Positions 30,741-38,543 of a stretch of 64,000 nucleotides of DNA are shown one piece after another. Within the stretch, counting starts at the first letter, position 1; each line of letters starts with the position of its first letter. Below the pieces are notes generated by a model. The model searched no databases. It was given only the letters and a program-made list of their open reading frames with translations, and had not been told where the DNA came from. Source of the DNA: CAWFZT01 sp963820415 (GTDB lineage: Bacteria > Chloroflexota > Anaerolineae > Anaerolineales > Anaerolineaceae); contig CAWFZT010000006.1 of the NCBI GenBank assembly GCA_963820415.1, forward strand, positions 434,001 through 498,000, in the 5' to 3' direction. Position numbers and translations under genes: made by a program.

Positions 30741-30747
30741 TCTTAAT
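30741..30747 (+). repeat. Left target-site duplication of the IS5/IS1182-like element
   Basis: TCTTAAT, repeated at 32100-32106 directly outside the other end. Confidence 0.75.
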
Positions 30748-32099
30748 GAGGGTGTCGAAAAATCGGGAAAAGTTGAAGCAACCGATCTGATAATGTAAGT
30801 TCAACCGGTAAAAAAGGCTCGATTTGCACCTTTACAACTCAAAATTGACCCATATACCCATTTATTCCACCTCCTTTTTGTACGAATCGACAATGCGCCC
30901 CTGGTTAGGCTGCCGCAACCTGGGTTTTGAAGCCCACCCCGGTCAGCACCTTGACTACTTGCTTTACGTTGAGCATGATGGCCGTGAAAAAGGCCTGGAC
31001 AGCGAACTTCATCTTTCCAAGATAGCGGCATCGTCCAAACCCATGCCCTTGTTTGGCTTCCCCAAATTTTCGTTCAATCTTGTAGCGCTCCTTCAATCCT
31101 TGGCTATACTGGGAGGTTTTGACCAAATCCAGCCAAACTTGCTTGTTGTCATCTTTCTTCTCAATGCGGGTGCGCATCAGATGGATGGCCGAATGCAAGC
31201 CTCGCAGTTCCAGGTGATAATGATTGTCCCCATCATCATAACCTTTGTCTGCGGTGTAGGTCTCCACCGGAAGCTGTTGTTTAAGATCATGGTCGACCAG
31301 AGAACAGAAATGATGCCCATCATAGGCTTCGCCGGAGGTGACCTCCAGACTGGTGATCAGCCCGTTTTCAGCATTTAGACTGACATGCGCCTTGTAGCCA
31401 AAGAAATATTCGGTTTGTTCCTCTTCCTTGCCATCTTCCGTCTTCACTTTGCGCTTGTGCTTTACCCCCCACTGCGCATCCGGGTCGTGTGGCCCCTTCC
31501 CCTTTCCCTGCCGTTTCTGATCTTTGTCCGTGTTCACATCCGCAATACTATGCACGCTGTCCACGATCTGGATCGATCCAAAGTGAATGCCCCGTTTGAG
31601 CGCCATCTGTACGATTTCTTCCAGCATTTCCTCAAACACCTTCAACTTTCCTCGCTGCAGCAGCCGCTCGCGAAAAACCGTCAGGGTGGAATGATCCGGT
31701 GCTTTCTGGTCGACTGCCAGGCCAATAAAGAACTTGGCCGGAAGGTTCTCGTTGATGTATACCTCCACCTGGCGCTCAGACAACTTGTACAAATATGCGA
31801 TCAGTTCCATCTTGAGTACCAACGCAGGATCAAACGGCGGGCGACCCACCACTCCCTCGCCTTTATACAGCTTGATCAGTTTGACAGTAAACCGGTTCCA
31901 CTCGATTGCCTGGCGAAGTTTGCGCAGAAAATGATCTTGTGGAACCACCTGATCGTAGAGATATTCCCCATAGAAGGAGTTACTGCCCGTTTTGACAAAC
32001 CGCTCTTGTTCCATTGCTTTCCCTCGACCGCCTAGATTTCCTTTATTGAATCACAGATTGGCTAAAAGGTCAATTTTGTACTTGTTTTTCAACACCCTC
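30748..32099 (-). mobile_element. IS5/IS1182-like insertion sequence, complete
   Basis: 1,352-bp element. The left end reads GAGGGTGTCGAAAAATCGGG and the right end, reversed, GAGGGTGTTGAAAAACAAGT, giving 14 of 15 matching terminal bases. A 7-bp TCTTAAT flanks both sides. One transposase gene fills most of the element. Confidence 0.85.
30905..32014 (-). CDS. DDE transposase of IS5/IS1182 type
   Basis: A 369-residue transposase. N-terminal domain: GRPPFDPALVLKMELIAYLY and APDHSTLTVFRERL, as in IS5/IS1182 proteins. The catalytic acids fit IVDSVHSIADV (D), TYTADKGYDDGDN (D) and KIERKFGEAKQGHGFGRCRY (E). The frame is intact. Exact family (IS5 subgroup or IS1182) is not certain. Confidence 0.85.
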   Translation of the reverse strand: MEQERFVKTGSNSFYGEYLYDQVVPQDHFLRKLRQAIEWNRFTVKLIKLYKGEGVVGRPPFDPALVLKMELIAYLYKLSERQVEVYINENLPAKFFIGLAVDQKAPDHSTLTVFRERLLQRGKLKVFEEMLEEIVQMALKRGIHFGSIQIVDSVHSIADVNTDKDQKRQGKGKGPHDPDAQWGVKHKRKVKTEDGKEEEQTEYFFGYKAHVSLNAENGLITSLEVTSGEAYDGHHFCSLVDHDLKQQLPVETYTADKGYDDGDNHYHLELRGLHSAIHLMRTRIEKKDDNKQVWLDLVKTSQYSQGLKERYKIERKFGEAKQGHGFGRCRYLGKMKFAVQAFFTAIMLNVKQVVKVLTGVGFKTQVAAA

Positions 32100-32106
32100 T
32101 CTTAAT
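32100..32106 (+). repeat. Right target-site duplication of the IS5/IS1182-like element
   Basis: TCTTAAT, identical to 30741-30747; it ends five bases before the TTGACA of the lacI promoter. Confidence 0.75.
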
Positions 32107-32111
32107 GGGGC

Positions 32112-32163
32112 TTGACATTACTGATTCTTTGCGCGATTATGGAACCGGTTACAGAAACCGGTT
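32112..32163 (+). promoter_or_regulatory. Promoter and tandem LacI operators of the sugar importer operon
   Basis: TTGACA at 32112-32117 with a possible -10 GATTAT 17 bases later, then two AACCGGTT cores (32143-32150 and 32156-32163) within GGAACCGGTTACA and GAAACCGGTTACA, 13 bases centre to centre. AACCGGTT-type palindromes are typical LacI-family sites, so self-repression of the downstream regulator and importer is likely. Confidence 0.75.
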
Positions 32164-32192
32164 ACATTATTACCTTATAGACAATTTGGTTT

Positions 32193-33215
32193 ATGACAAA
32201 AAAATCGACATCCTTCACCATTCGAGACGTGGCGCGCAAGGCCAATGTATCGGTTGCGACGGTCAGTCGTTACATTAACCATACCGGACTCGTTTCAGTT
32301 GAAACCGGGGAACGCCTCAAAAAGGTGATGATGGAGTTCCAGTTTATTCCGCATTCCGGCGCCCGCCAACTGGCTACCCGTAAAACACGTTTGATCGGTC
32401 TTTTACTAACCAACATGCACAATAATTTTTTTATGCCAATGTTGAACGGAGTAGAATCGGCGGTGCGGGAGAATGGCTACAATCTGATCGTAGCAACCTA
32501 TCTGGCGAACCCTGACAGCGATGATAACCGGCCACCCATTGGTCCCCACAATACGGATGGCATGATCATTTTTGCGAACAGCCTGTTGGACAAGCAGCTC
32601 AAGCAGTTGTATAAACAGAATTTTCCAATGGTTCTGGTGCATCGCACTTCCCCAGACGGGTTTCCCATACCTTACGTTACCGTTGAAAATATAAACTCAA
32701 CCACGCAATTGATTGATCACCTGATCGATGTGCATGGCAAACACCGCATCCTTTTTCTGCACGGGCCGGCCCACCAGGAAGATTCTTACTTCCGTGAACT
32801 TGGTTATAAGGCTGCACTTGAAACCCACAACCTGGGTTTCGATGAGCAGCTTGTTTTGAGTGGCGGTTTTGAGGAAGATATCGCCTACCAGTCGATGAAG
32901 CAGTTCCTCGCCGGTGCTCATCCAGAATTTGACGCCGTTTTTGGTGGTAATGACGATGCTGCTTACGGATCGATCGCAGCGCTCAAGGAAGTGGGTTTCA
33001 GAGTGCCAGAAGATATTGCGGTGGTCGGTTTTGATGATCAGAAGCTTTCAGCAATCATAACCCCGGCTTTGACCACCGTTCGTTCTCCCACCTATGATGT
33101 TGGCCATACGGCGGGTGAACATATTTTTTCCATTCTCCTGGGAGCCCCTGTTGACCGGGACACCTTGCTGCCAACAGACCTTATCCTTCGGCGCTCGTGC
33201 GGCTGCTGCGCTTGA
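32193..33215 (+). CDS. LacI-family regulator of the sugar importer
   Basis: A 340-residue LacI protein: DNA-binding headpiece TIRDVARKANVSVATVSRYIN with hinge helix GARQLATRK, then a periplasmic-binding-type sensor domain (IGLLLTNMHNNFFMPMLNGV, VVGFDDQKLSAIITPALTTV) and a tail LRRSCGCC. It is the first gene before the two permeases and the binding protein and very likely controls them through the tandem operators at its promoter. The start at 32193 is the first ATG; no strong ribosome site is seen. Confidence 0.9.
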   Translation: MTKKSTSFTIRDVARKANVSVATVSRYINHTGLVSVETGERLKKVMMEFQFIPHSGARQLATRKTRLIGLLLTNMHNNFFMPMLNGVESAVRENGYNLIVATYLANPDSDDNRPPIGPHNTDGMIIFANSLLDKQLKQLYKQNFPMVLVHRTSPDGFPIPYVTVENINSTTQLIDHLIDVHGKHRILFLHGPAHQEDSYFRELGYKAALETHNLGFDEQLVLSGGFEEDIAYQSMKQFLAGAHPEFDAVFGGNDDAAYGSIAALKEVGFRVPEDIAVVGFDDQKLSAIITPALTTVRSPTYDVGHTAGEHIFSILLGAPVDRDTLLPTDLILRRSCGCCA

Positions 33216-33266
33216 GGATTAATTATTCAGGAGGTGCCACTTGAAAAACAGAATTGGAGGTAGTGA

Positions 33267-34274
33267 ATGCCAGTAGAAACGACACCCTTTGCAAAGCCAG
33301 CTCCAATGAAGAAGAAACGATGGGCAGCAGATAAGATTTACATGAACCTATCTTATCTGACGATGGTTATACCGGGGGCGATATGGCTGTTCTTGTTTGC
33401 TTATCTTCCCATGCCCGGTATCATCCTGGCTTTCAAGACCTACCGGTTTTCAAATCCCCCACCCGATTTCTGGATTCAAAACAAATTCATTTATAGCCTC
33501 ATTAAAAGCGCCTGGGTTGGGCTGGATAACTTCCGATACCTGACCCTCCCTTCAAATATCACCAGTACATTAACGTATCTTCGCAATACGTTATTGTATA
33601 ACCTGCTTTTCATGGTGGTGGGCCTGGTGTTATCCGTGGCGCTCGCCGTAATCATCTTCGAGCTGACCAACAAGTTCCTGGCCAAGCTCTATCACTCCAT
33701 TTTGTTTCTCCCATTTTTCATCTCGTGGATTGTCGTTGCTTACGTGGTCTATGCGTTGGGCAGTTCCAACGGCATTATCAACAGCATGTTACATTCCGCC
33801 AACATGGGGTCGTTGGAAGTTTATAAAACAACGGCCGCATGGCCGATCATTTTCCTGGTTGCAAACATCTGGAGATATACCGGCAATGGTTCGATTATTT
33901 ACCTGGCCACGATAACCGGCATCGGCCGCGAGCTTTATGAAGCCGCAGCGATGGATGGCGCCACGAAATGGAAACAGTTCGTTCATATTACCCTGCCTCA
34001 ATTGATACCTGTCATCGTGCTGCTCCAGATCCTGGCGGTTGGGCGTATCTTTGGCTCCGATTTCGATATGTTCTATACCCTTCCGAATGGAGCCGCAGTC
34101 GTCAAGGGTGTCACCTATACCCTGGATGTGTTTGTTTATAACATGTTGAGAAGCGGATCGCCGCTTGGCTATCCGGCTGCCGCTGCATTTCTGCAGTCGG
34201 TCGTAGGCTTTATCCTTATTCTGGTCACCAATTACGTTGTCCGAAAGACGAGACCAGAACTGGCATTGTTCTAA
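33267..34274 (+). CDS. ABC sugar transporter permease (LplB-type)
   Basis: A 335-residue inner-membrane permease with six main membrane segments and the permease loop EAAAMDGATKWKQFVHITLPQLIPVI (EAA motif). FAYLPMPGIILAFKTYRF near the N-terminus is typical of the LplB branch, which handles complex oligosaccharides. Start supported by GGAGGT before ATG. Second gene of the importer operon, 51 bases after lacI. Confidence 0.9.
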   Translation: MPVETTPFAKPAPMKKKRWAADKIYMNLSYLTMVIPGAIWLFLFAYLPMPGIILAFKTYRFSNPPPDFWIQNKFIYSLIKSAWVGLDNFRYLTLPSNITSTLTYLRNTLLYNLLFMVVGLVLSVALAVIIFELTNKFLAKLYHSILFLPFFISWIVVAYVVYALGSSNGIINSMLHSANMGSLEVYKTTAAWPIIFLVANIWRYTGNGSIIYLATITGIGRELYEAAAMDGATKWKQFVHITLPQLIPVIVLLQILAVGRIFGSDFDMFYTLPNGAAVVKGVTYTLDVFVYNMLRSGSPLGYPAAAAFLQSVVGFILILVTNYVVRKTRPELALF

Positions 34275-34303
34275 GCCAGTTCTCTGAAAATGAGGAGTGA
34301 ACG

Positions 34304-35278
34304 ATGACCCAAAAAATAGTCGTTGAGGACAAAGCAGAACGCAAATTCGGTCTGCATATTCCCTTACCTGTAAAAAGCAAAAAGAATAAGGATATGCTGG
34401 CCCTATCTTTTGGAGCAAATGCATTCCTGAATCTGTTAATGATCATCGCCTGTCTCTTGGCGTTAATCCCCATTTACGTGATAGTCATCTCCTCGGTTAC
34501 CTCCGAGGCCGCGCTGACGGCAAATGGATACCGCCTGTGGCCGGCAAAATTCGCCTCCGAAGCGTATAAATTCTTGTTTGCCCAGGGATCGATTGTCATT
34601 ACCGCTTACATGAATACGATCATTTCGACCGTCGTGGGAACCGTCATGGCCGTAGTGATGGTGGGGTTATACGCCTACGCGATATCACGGGATAATTTCA
34701 AGTTCAAAAGATTCTTTACCTTCTATGCCTTCTTCACCATGTTGTTTAGTGGTGGGTTGGTATCTTATTACATGGTAGCACGGCAGATTTTGAATATAGG
34801 AAACTCTTTGTGGGCCTTGTTCCTGCCTTCTGCTTTCAGCCCCTTCTGGGTGATTGTCATGACCACCTTCTATAGAGCATTTGTGCCTAATGAGATCATC
34901 GAATCGGCGCGGATGGATGGCGCCAGTGAATGGCTCATCCTGCTCAGGATCGTTGTGCCTCTGTCTGTACCAGGGCTGGCGACGGTTGCTCTGTTTAGCG
35001 CCATCGGTATCTGGAATAACTTCTTCAACTGCCTGCTGCTGGTAGACGATGCTAAGTATTACAGCCTGCAGTACACCATTTACACCTCCTTAAACAACAT
35101 CCGCTTCTTGTTGGAAAATGCCGATAAAATGGTGGGGCTGGTCAACGTTTCCGAACTTCCCTCGCAAACGTTCCGCATGGCCATGGCAGTGGTGACTGTG
35201 GGTCCCATTATTTTTGCGTATCCTTTCTTCCAGAGATACTTCATTCGTGGATTAACGATTGGAGCGGTCAAGGGATAA
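34304..35278 (+). CDS. ABC sugar transporter permease (YtcP-type)
   Basis: A 324-residue permease, partner of the previous gene. Six membrane segments, first PIYVIVISSVTSEAAL region, EAA-like loop ESARMDGASEWLILLRIVVPLSVPGLATV, and the C-terminal PIIFAYPFFQRYFIRGLTIGAVKG typical of the YtcP branch. GAGGAG seven bases before ATG. Needs an ATPase from elsewhere; none is in the operon, which is usual for CUT1 importers sharing MsmX-like ATPases. Confidence 0.9.
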   Translation: MTQKIVVEDKAERKFGLHIPLPVKSKKNKDMLALSFGANAFLNLLMIIACLLALIPIYVIVISSVTSEAALTANGYRLWPAKFASEAYKFLFAQGSIVITAYMNTIISTVVGTVMAVVMVGLYAYAISRDNFKFKRFFTFYAFFTMLFSGGLVSYYMVARQILNIGNSLWALFLPSAFSPFWVIVMTTFYRAFVPNEIIESARMDGASEWLILLRIVVPLSVPGLATVALFSAIGIWNNFFNCLLLVDDAKYYSLQYTIYTSLNNIRFLLENADKMVGLVNVSELPSQTFRMAMAVVTVGPIIFAYPFFQRYFIRGLTIGAVKG

Positions 35279-35368
35279 GAGTTTACCTGCATCCGCAGGC
35301 AACCTTCCCTCTCCAATCGTGTTGTGGATGGGTTCAAGGTAAACATTCAAAGAAAAGAGGAGAATGAA

Positions 35369-36982
35369 ATGGCTAAGAAGATTCTTGCACTACTTACTTT
35401 AGTCTTACTAGTGGCGGGTTGCGGCCCAGCCGCGACGGCGACTACTGCGCCGGTTGCCACTTCTGCGCCGGTTGCCACTTCTGCGCCGGTTGCCACTTCT
35501 GCGCCGGTTGCCACTTCTGCGCCGGTTCCTACTGCTGAACCGACCAAGGGTCCGCCAGTGATGCTGGACTACTACCAAGAAGGCAACCAGGATTCCACGA
35601 AGCGCGCCGCCGTTGAGGCAGCGATCAACGCTTATATTGAACCGCTCATTAATGCCCATGTCACTTTCCACATCATTCCCTGGGGCGACTGGGCTGGAAA
35701 GGCTCTAACCGCTCTTGAAGCTGGTCAAAAGGCTGATATCTTCTTCACCGCGGACTGGAATGGTTACATGAAGGAAGTCACCGAAGGCCTGTTGACCCCA
35801 ATGAACGATCCTAAAGGCCCGAACGGCAACCTGATCGAGCAGTATGGCAAGGGTATTACGTCCACCCTGAACCCTGCCTTCATCACCGGTTCGCAAGTCA
35901 ACGGCGTAACCTACGCGATCCCCACCCAGAAAGAGCTCTCCGTTCCGTGGGGCTTCGTCTATAACGCCACCATAGCCGACGAAATCGGCTTTACCGACGC
36001 AGACGCCGCTGCTGTCAAGACCATGGCGGATCTTGAGCCCTGGATCGCGAAAGCGAAAGCAAAACACCCGGATATGTATCCTTACCTCACGGATGGAACC
36101 ATTGGCTTTATGCAATGGGTTCACGGCTTTACCGGCCTCTCCGACTATGTTGTCAACATGTCTGCCCTTCCGGATGCCAGCGGTAAAGTGGATGAGACCA
36201 TCATGGATCCGGTTGAAACGCCCTGGATGGCAGATTACCTGAATACGATCCGCACTTGGTATACCAAGGGCTACATCAACCCCGATGCCGGCTTGACCAC
36301 CTTCGACACCGGTTCAGTTCTGAACGCTGGCAATTTCTTCGTCGAACCCATGCCCCTCAAGGGCAACAACATCAAGGCGACGGAGCTAATGATCTCCTCC
36401 GGCAATGCCAAGCTGCAGCTGAAAGAGATCTATGGCATGCCCAAGGTCGTCAATACCAGCGATGCCGGCGGCTCGATGCTCGCCATCCCGACGGCTTCAA
36501 CACATCCAGTTGAAGCGATGAAGTTCATCAATCTCATGCACACCGACTCCACCCTCATCAACATGATGCTGTACGGCGTTCCAAACACAATGTGGACTGT
36601 GGAAGCGGATGGCCGCGTGAACATTGTTGACACCGCCTGGATCTCAGCGATGCCTGGCGCGTGGGTCTTCGGCGATATCACCCTACAGAAGGTTTCCAAC
36701 AAGGAAGATCCTGCGAAGAACCAGAAGCTGATTGATTACGCCAAGGACGCGTTCCTCGAGCCTTCGTTGGGCTTCCGTTTCGTCCCGGATCCTGTAAATG
36801 CTGAAATAACCGCGATCCAGTCTGTGGTTGACGGTAGCCAGAGGGCGCTGTTGACCGGCTATGTGGACCCGAAGACTGAACTTCCGAAGTTCATTCAGTC
36901 GTTGAAGGACGCTGGCCTCGCGAAGGTCCTGGCAGAAGTCCAGAAACAGTACACTGCCTGGAAAGCTGCCAAGGCTAAATAG
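35369..36982 (+). CDS. Lipoprotein sugar-binding protein of the importer (LplA-type)
   Basis: A 537-residue extracellular solute-binding lipoprotein. The signal peptide MAKKILALLTLVLLVAGC has a lipobox with Cys18. A low-complexity linker of PVATSA repeats follows (about residues 27-56), then the binding domain: MLDYYQEGNQDSTKRAAVEA, FFTADWNGYMKEV, PYLTDGT, IPTASTHPVEAMKFINLMH. ATG 35369 is chosen because AAGAGGAG lies before it and the signal peptide starts there. Long binding proteins of this type go with LplB/YtcP permeases. Terminator follows at 37018. Confidence 0.92.
   Translation: MAKKILALLTLVLLVAGCGPAATATTAPVATSAPVATSAPVATSAPVATSAPVPTAEPTKGPPVMLDYYQEGNQDSTKRAAVEAAINAYIEPLINAHVTFHIIPWGDWAGKALTALEAGQKADIFFTADWNGYMKEVTEGLLTPMNDPKGPNGNLIEQYGKGITSTLNPAFITGSQVNGVTYAIPTQKELSVPWGFVYNATIADEIGFTDADAAAVKTMADLEPWIAKAKAKHPDMYPYLTDGTIGFMQWVHGFTGLSDYVVNMSALPDASGKVDETIMDPVETPWMADYLNTIRTWYTKGYINPDAGLTTFDTGSVLNAGNFFVEPMPLKGNNIKATELMISSGNAKLQLKEIYGMPKVVNTSDAGGSMLAIPTASTHPVEAMKFINLMHTDSTLINMMLYGVPNTMWTVEADGRVNIVDTAWISAMPGAWVFGDITLQKVSNKEDPAKNQKLIDYAKDAFLEPSLGFRFVPDPVNAEITAIQSVVDGSQRALLTGYVDPKTELPKFIQSLKDAGLAKVLAEVQKQYTAWKAAKAK
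35447..35536 (+). repeat. 18-bp tandem repeat coding for the lipoprotein linker
   Basis: GCGCCGGTTGCCACTTCT four times without change (35447-35518) and a fifth diverged copy (35519-35536). It encodes APVATS units between the lipid anchor and the binding domain. Such repeats can vary in number by slippage, always in frame. Confidence 0.9.
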
Positions 36983-37017
36983 TTCTTTCAAAATTACTTA
37001 ACCTATCCACAGAATCC

Positions 37018-37046
37018 ATCCCCGCAGGATAAACCTGCGGGGATTT
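37018..37046 (+). terminator. Terminator after the sugar importer operon
   Basis: Stem ATCCCCGCAGG / CCTGCGGGGAT with a 5-base loop, followed by TTGACGTTTT. Confidence 0.75.
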
Positions 37047-37099
37047 GACGTTTTGGTAGACGAATCGGCTAGCATCGCTGTCGCTAGCCCGTTGTCATT

Positions 37100-37291
37100 C
37101 TACTCGCCATACTTGACCGTTGCCATGCCAGGGAAACAACGCGCGATTTGGCTCGCACGCAAGCTCTCGGCTCCGATAATCCCATAAATCAACGCATCGA
37201 ACGTTTTCCGCGTTCGGTCATCGCCTATCAATGGCGCCTAGGCGCTCAGATAGCTTTCGCTTTGCTCCCACTCTTTTTCGCTCAGTTCCAT
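37100..37291 (-). pseudogene. IS4-like transposase N-terminal relic
   Basis: Minus-strand reading from ATG 37291: MELSEKEWEQSESYLSA, an in-frame TAG, then APLIGDDRTRKTFDALIYG, IIGAESLRASQIARCFPG and a stop at 37100. The second part resembles the N-terminus of IS4-type transposases. The catalytic domain is absent. The rest of 37047-37641 shows no gene I can support. Confidence 0.45.
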
Positions 37292-37641
37292 TTCTGTTCG
37301 TTCGCTTCTAGCCCCCACCCTATTCTATCAATCCTTGTCAAGCATTTATGTCCGGTTTTCAGTTAATGCCTGAAGTTCAGACATGAGTTCGGACATGGAA
37401 AATGAACTGGGAATAACTGGATTACGCCTACTCCTGCATCAATAGAATGGCTGCAGATGGTACCGTTCGACCCATGCGTAATCGCCTTTTTGTCAAGATT
37501 ACCTAGGGTAGCCGGCAAAGTAAATAACAGGAGCGGGTGATAAGGGGGTGAGAGATGGGGTAACCGATCTTGAACAAGTCGAGACGGTCTATCTAAGACA
37601 GATATACTTATTCTTTAATTAAATAGTCGATGGTCTCCCTT

Positions 37642-37925
37642 TCAAGCGTGTTTTTGACATGGTAAAGGGATCAAAGTCAACAGTTCTTTAACAGTCCAAA
37701 TATGATCAGTCAATCCCGCCGGCATTGCGGGCGTTCGCTTCTGCCAACGCTGCTTGGTATCATCCTCAGCCGGCAGACGTAGGGATTTGTGCGGGCGGAT
37801 GAGGGTGTAGTAGCTATCTTGCCAGTTTGCCGCTTCCCAATGTATGGACAGGTCTTTCGAGAAGGCCAGGGTCTTGCGTACCAAACGACTGTTGAACAGC
37901 CGGGCCGTCAGGTGACAAGGTGGAA
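37642..37925 (-). pseudogene. Transposase C-terminal fragment (IS1-like)
   Basis: About 85 codons: RLVRKTLAFSKDLSIHW, YYTLIRPHKSLRLP, RTPAMPAGLTDHIWTVKELL. These are the last part of an IS1-like DDE transposase, after the catalytic residues. The 5' part is missing and joins unrelated sequence near 37925. Confidence 0.7.
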
Positions 37926-37935
37926 ACTCTATCTT

Positions 37936-38394
37936 TCAACCTATACCAGTTTTATCTTCCTCACTAAGGTCATTATTACTAAGGGGAAACGGAAGTTTAT
38001 CCTGTAATTTTACTGGTGCTATCCTCTTTTCAGATAATTTACAAAATTCCTCATCAGCGTAACCTACATAATGACGTGAATTCTGTAAAGCAGCTACGCA
38101 TGTTGTACCTGAACCTAAGAATGGATCGAGGATCACATCTCCTTTGTAGGAATATAACCTGATAACTCTGGCAGCTAATGCTACTGGGAACGGAGCAGGA
38201 TGGATACACTGATCTCGAATATCTCGTGCCTCATAAAAGAATTGCCACACCCCTAATTGGCTTTTTAGCCATTCTTTTGCGGTCATCCCCTCATCAAGCG
38301 CTAGGCCATAGGACCGCATTACATTTTTATAACTTTCCAGACGGTCATGACCAGATTTATTCATTTGCAATTGCGGTGATTTTTTCGAGAGTCA
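37936..38394 (-). pseudogene. DNA methyltransferase fragment, headless
   Basis: The C-terminal part of an amino-methyltransferase (N4-cytosine or N6-adenine type): GDVILDPFLGSGTTCVAALQ is the SAM-binding motif, followed by YVGYADEEFCKLSEKR. In this class the catalytic DPPY/SPPY motif comes earlier in the chain; it is missing here. Upstream, MMTLEKITAIAN in another frame may be the original N-terminus, so an internal deletion and a frame change are likely. No restriction enzyme gene is near. Confidence 0.7.
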
Positions 38395-38412
38395 TCATTG
38401 CTTACCTATAAA

Positions 38413-38426
38413 TGGAAGCGCTCCCA
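38413..38426. promoter_or_regulatory. LacI-type palindrome TGGAAGCGCTCCCA
   Basis: One mismatch from the palindrome TGGGAGCGCTCCCA, known as the CebR operator in actinomycetes. It lies between the methyltransferase relic and the 3' end of the sugar-binding gene, far from any intact start, and may be left over from a deleted promoter. Confidence 0.5.
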
Positions 38427-38543
38427 TTTTTCAGGCAAAAAAAAAGAAATGAAAAACTCACAGGAATAAAATTATTATATAAATGTTTGGTGAAAGTGTC
38501 AGGGCTTTTTTAAGCATTCTTCTTTAAGCAGAGGGAAAAGGGT

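Larger units (their letters stand above)
29676..30747. other. AT-rich intergenic stretch
   Basis: Lower G+C than its surroundings. Apart from the broken zinc-ribbon gene (30090-30346), the two TGTAGCA repeat clusters and the left IS target repeat (30741-30747), I see no gene or RNA in it. A 60-codon open frame near 29784 has no supporting features. Confidence 0.6.

Noticed and set aside
35447..35536. Short CRISPR-like array
   Set aside because: The 18-bp units are directly joined without spacers and code in frame for a lipoprotein linker. No CRISPR array was seen in the window.
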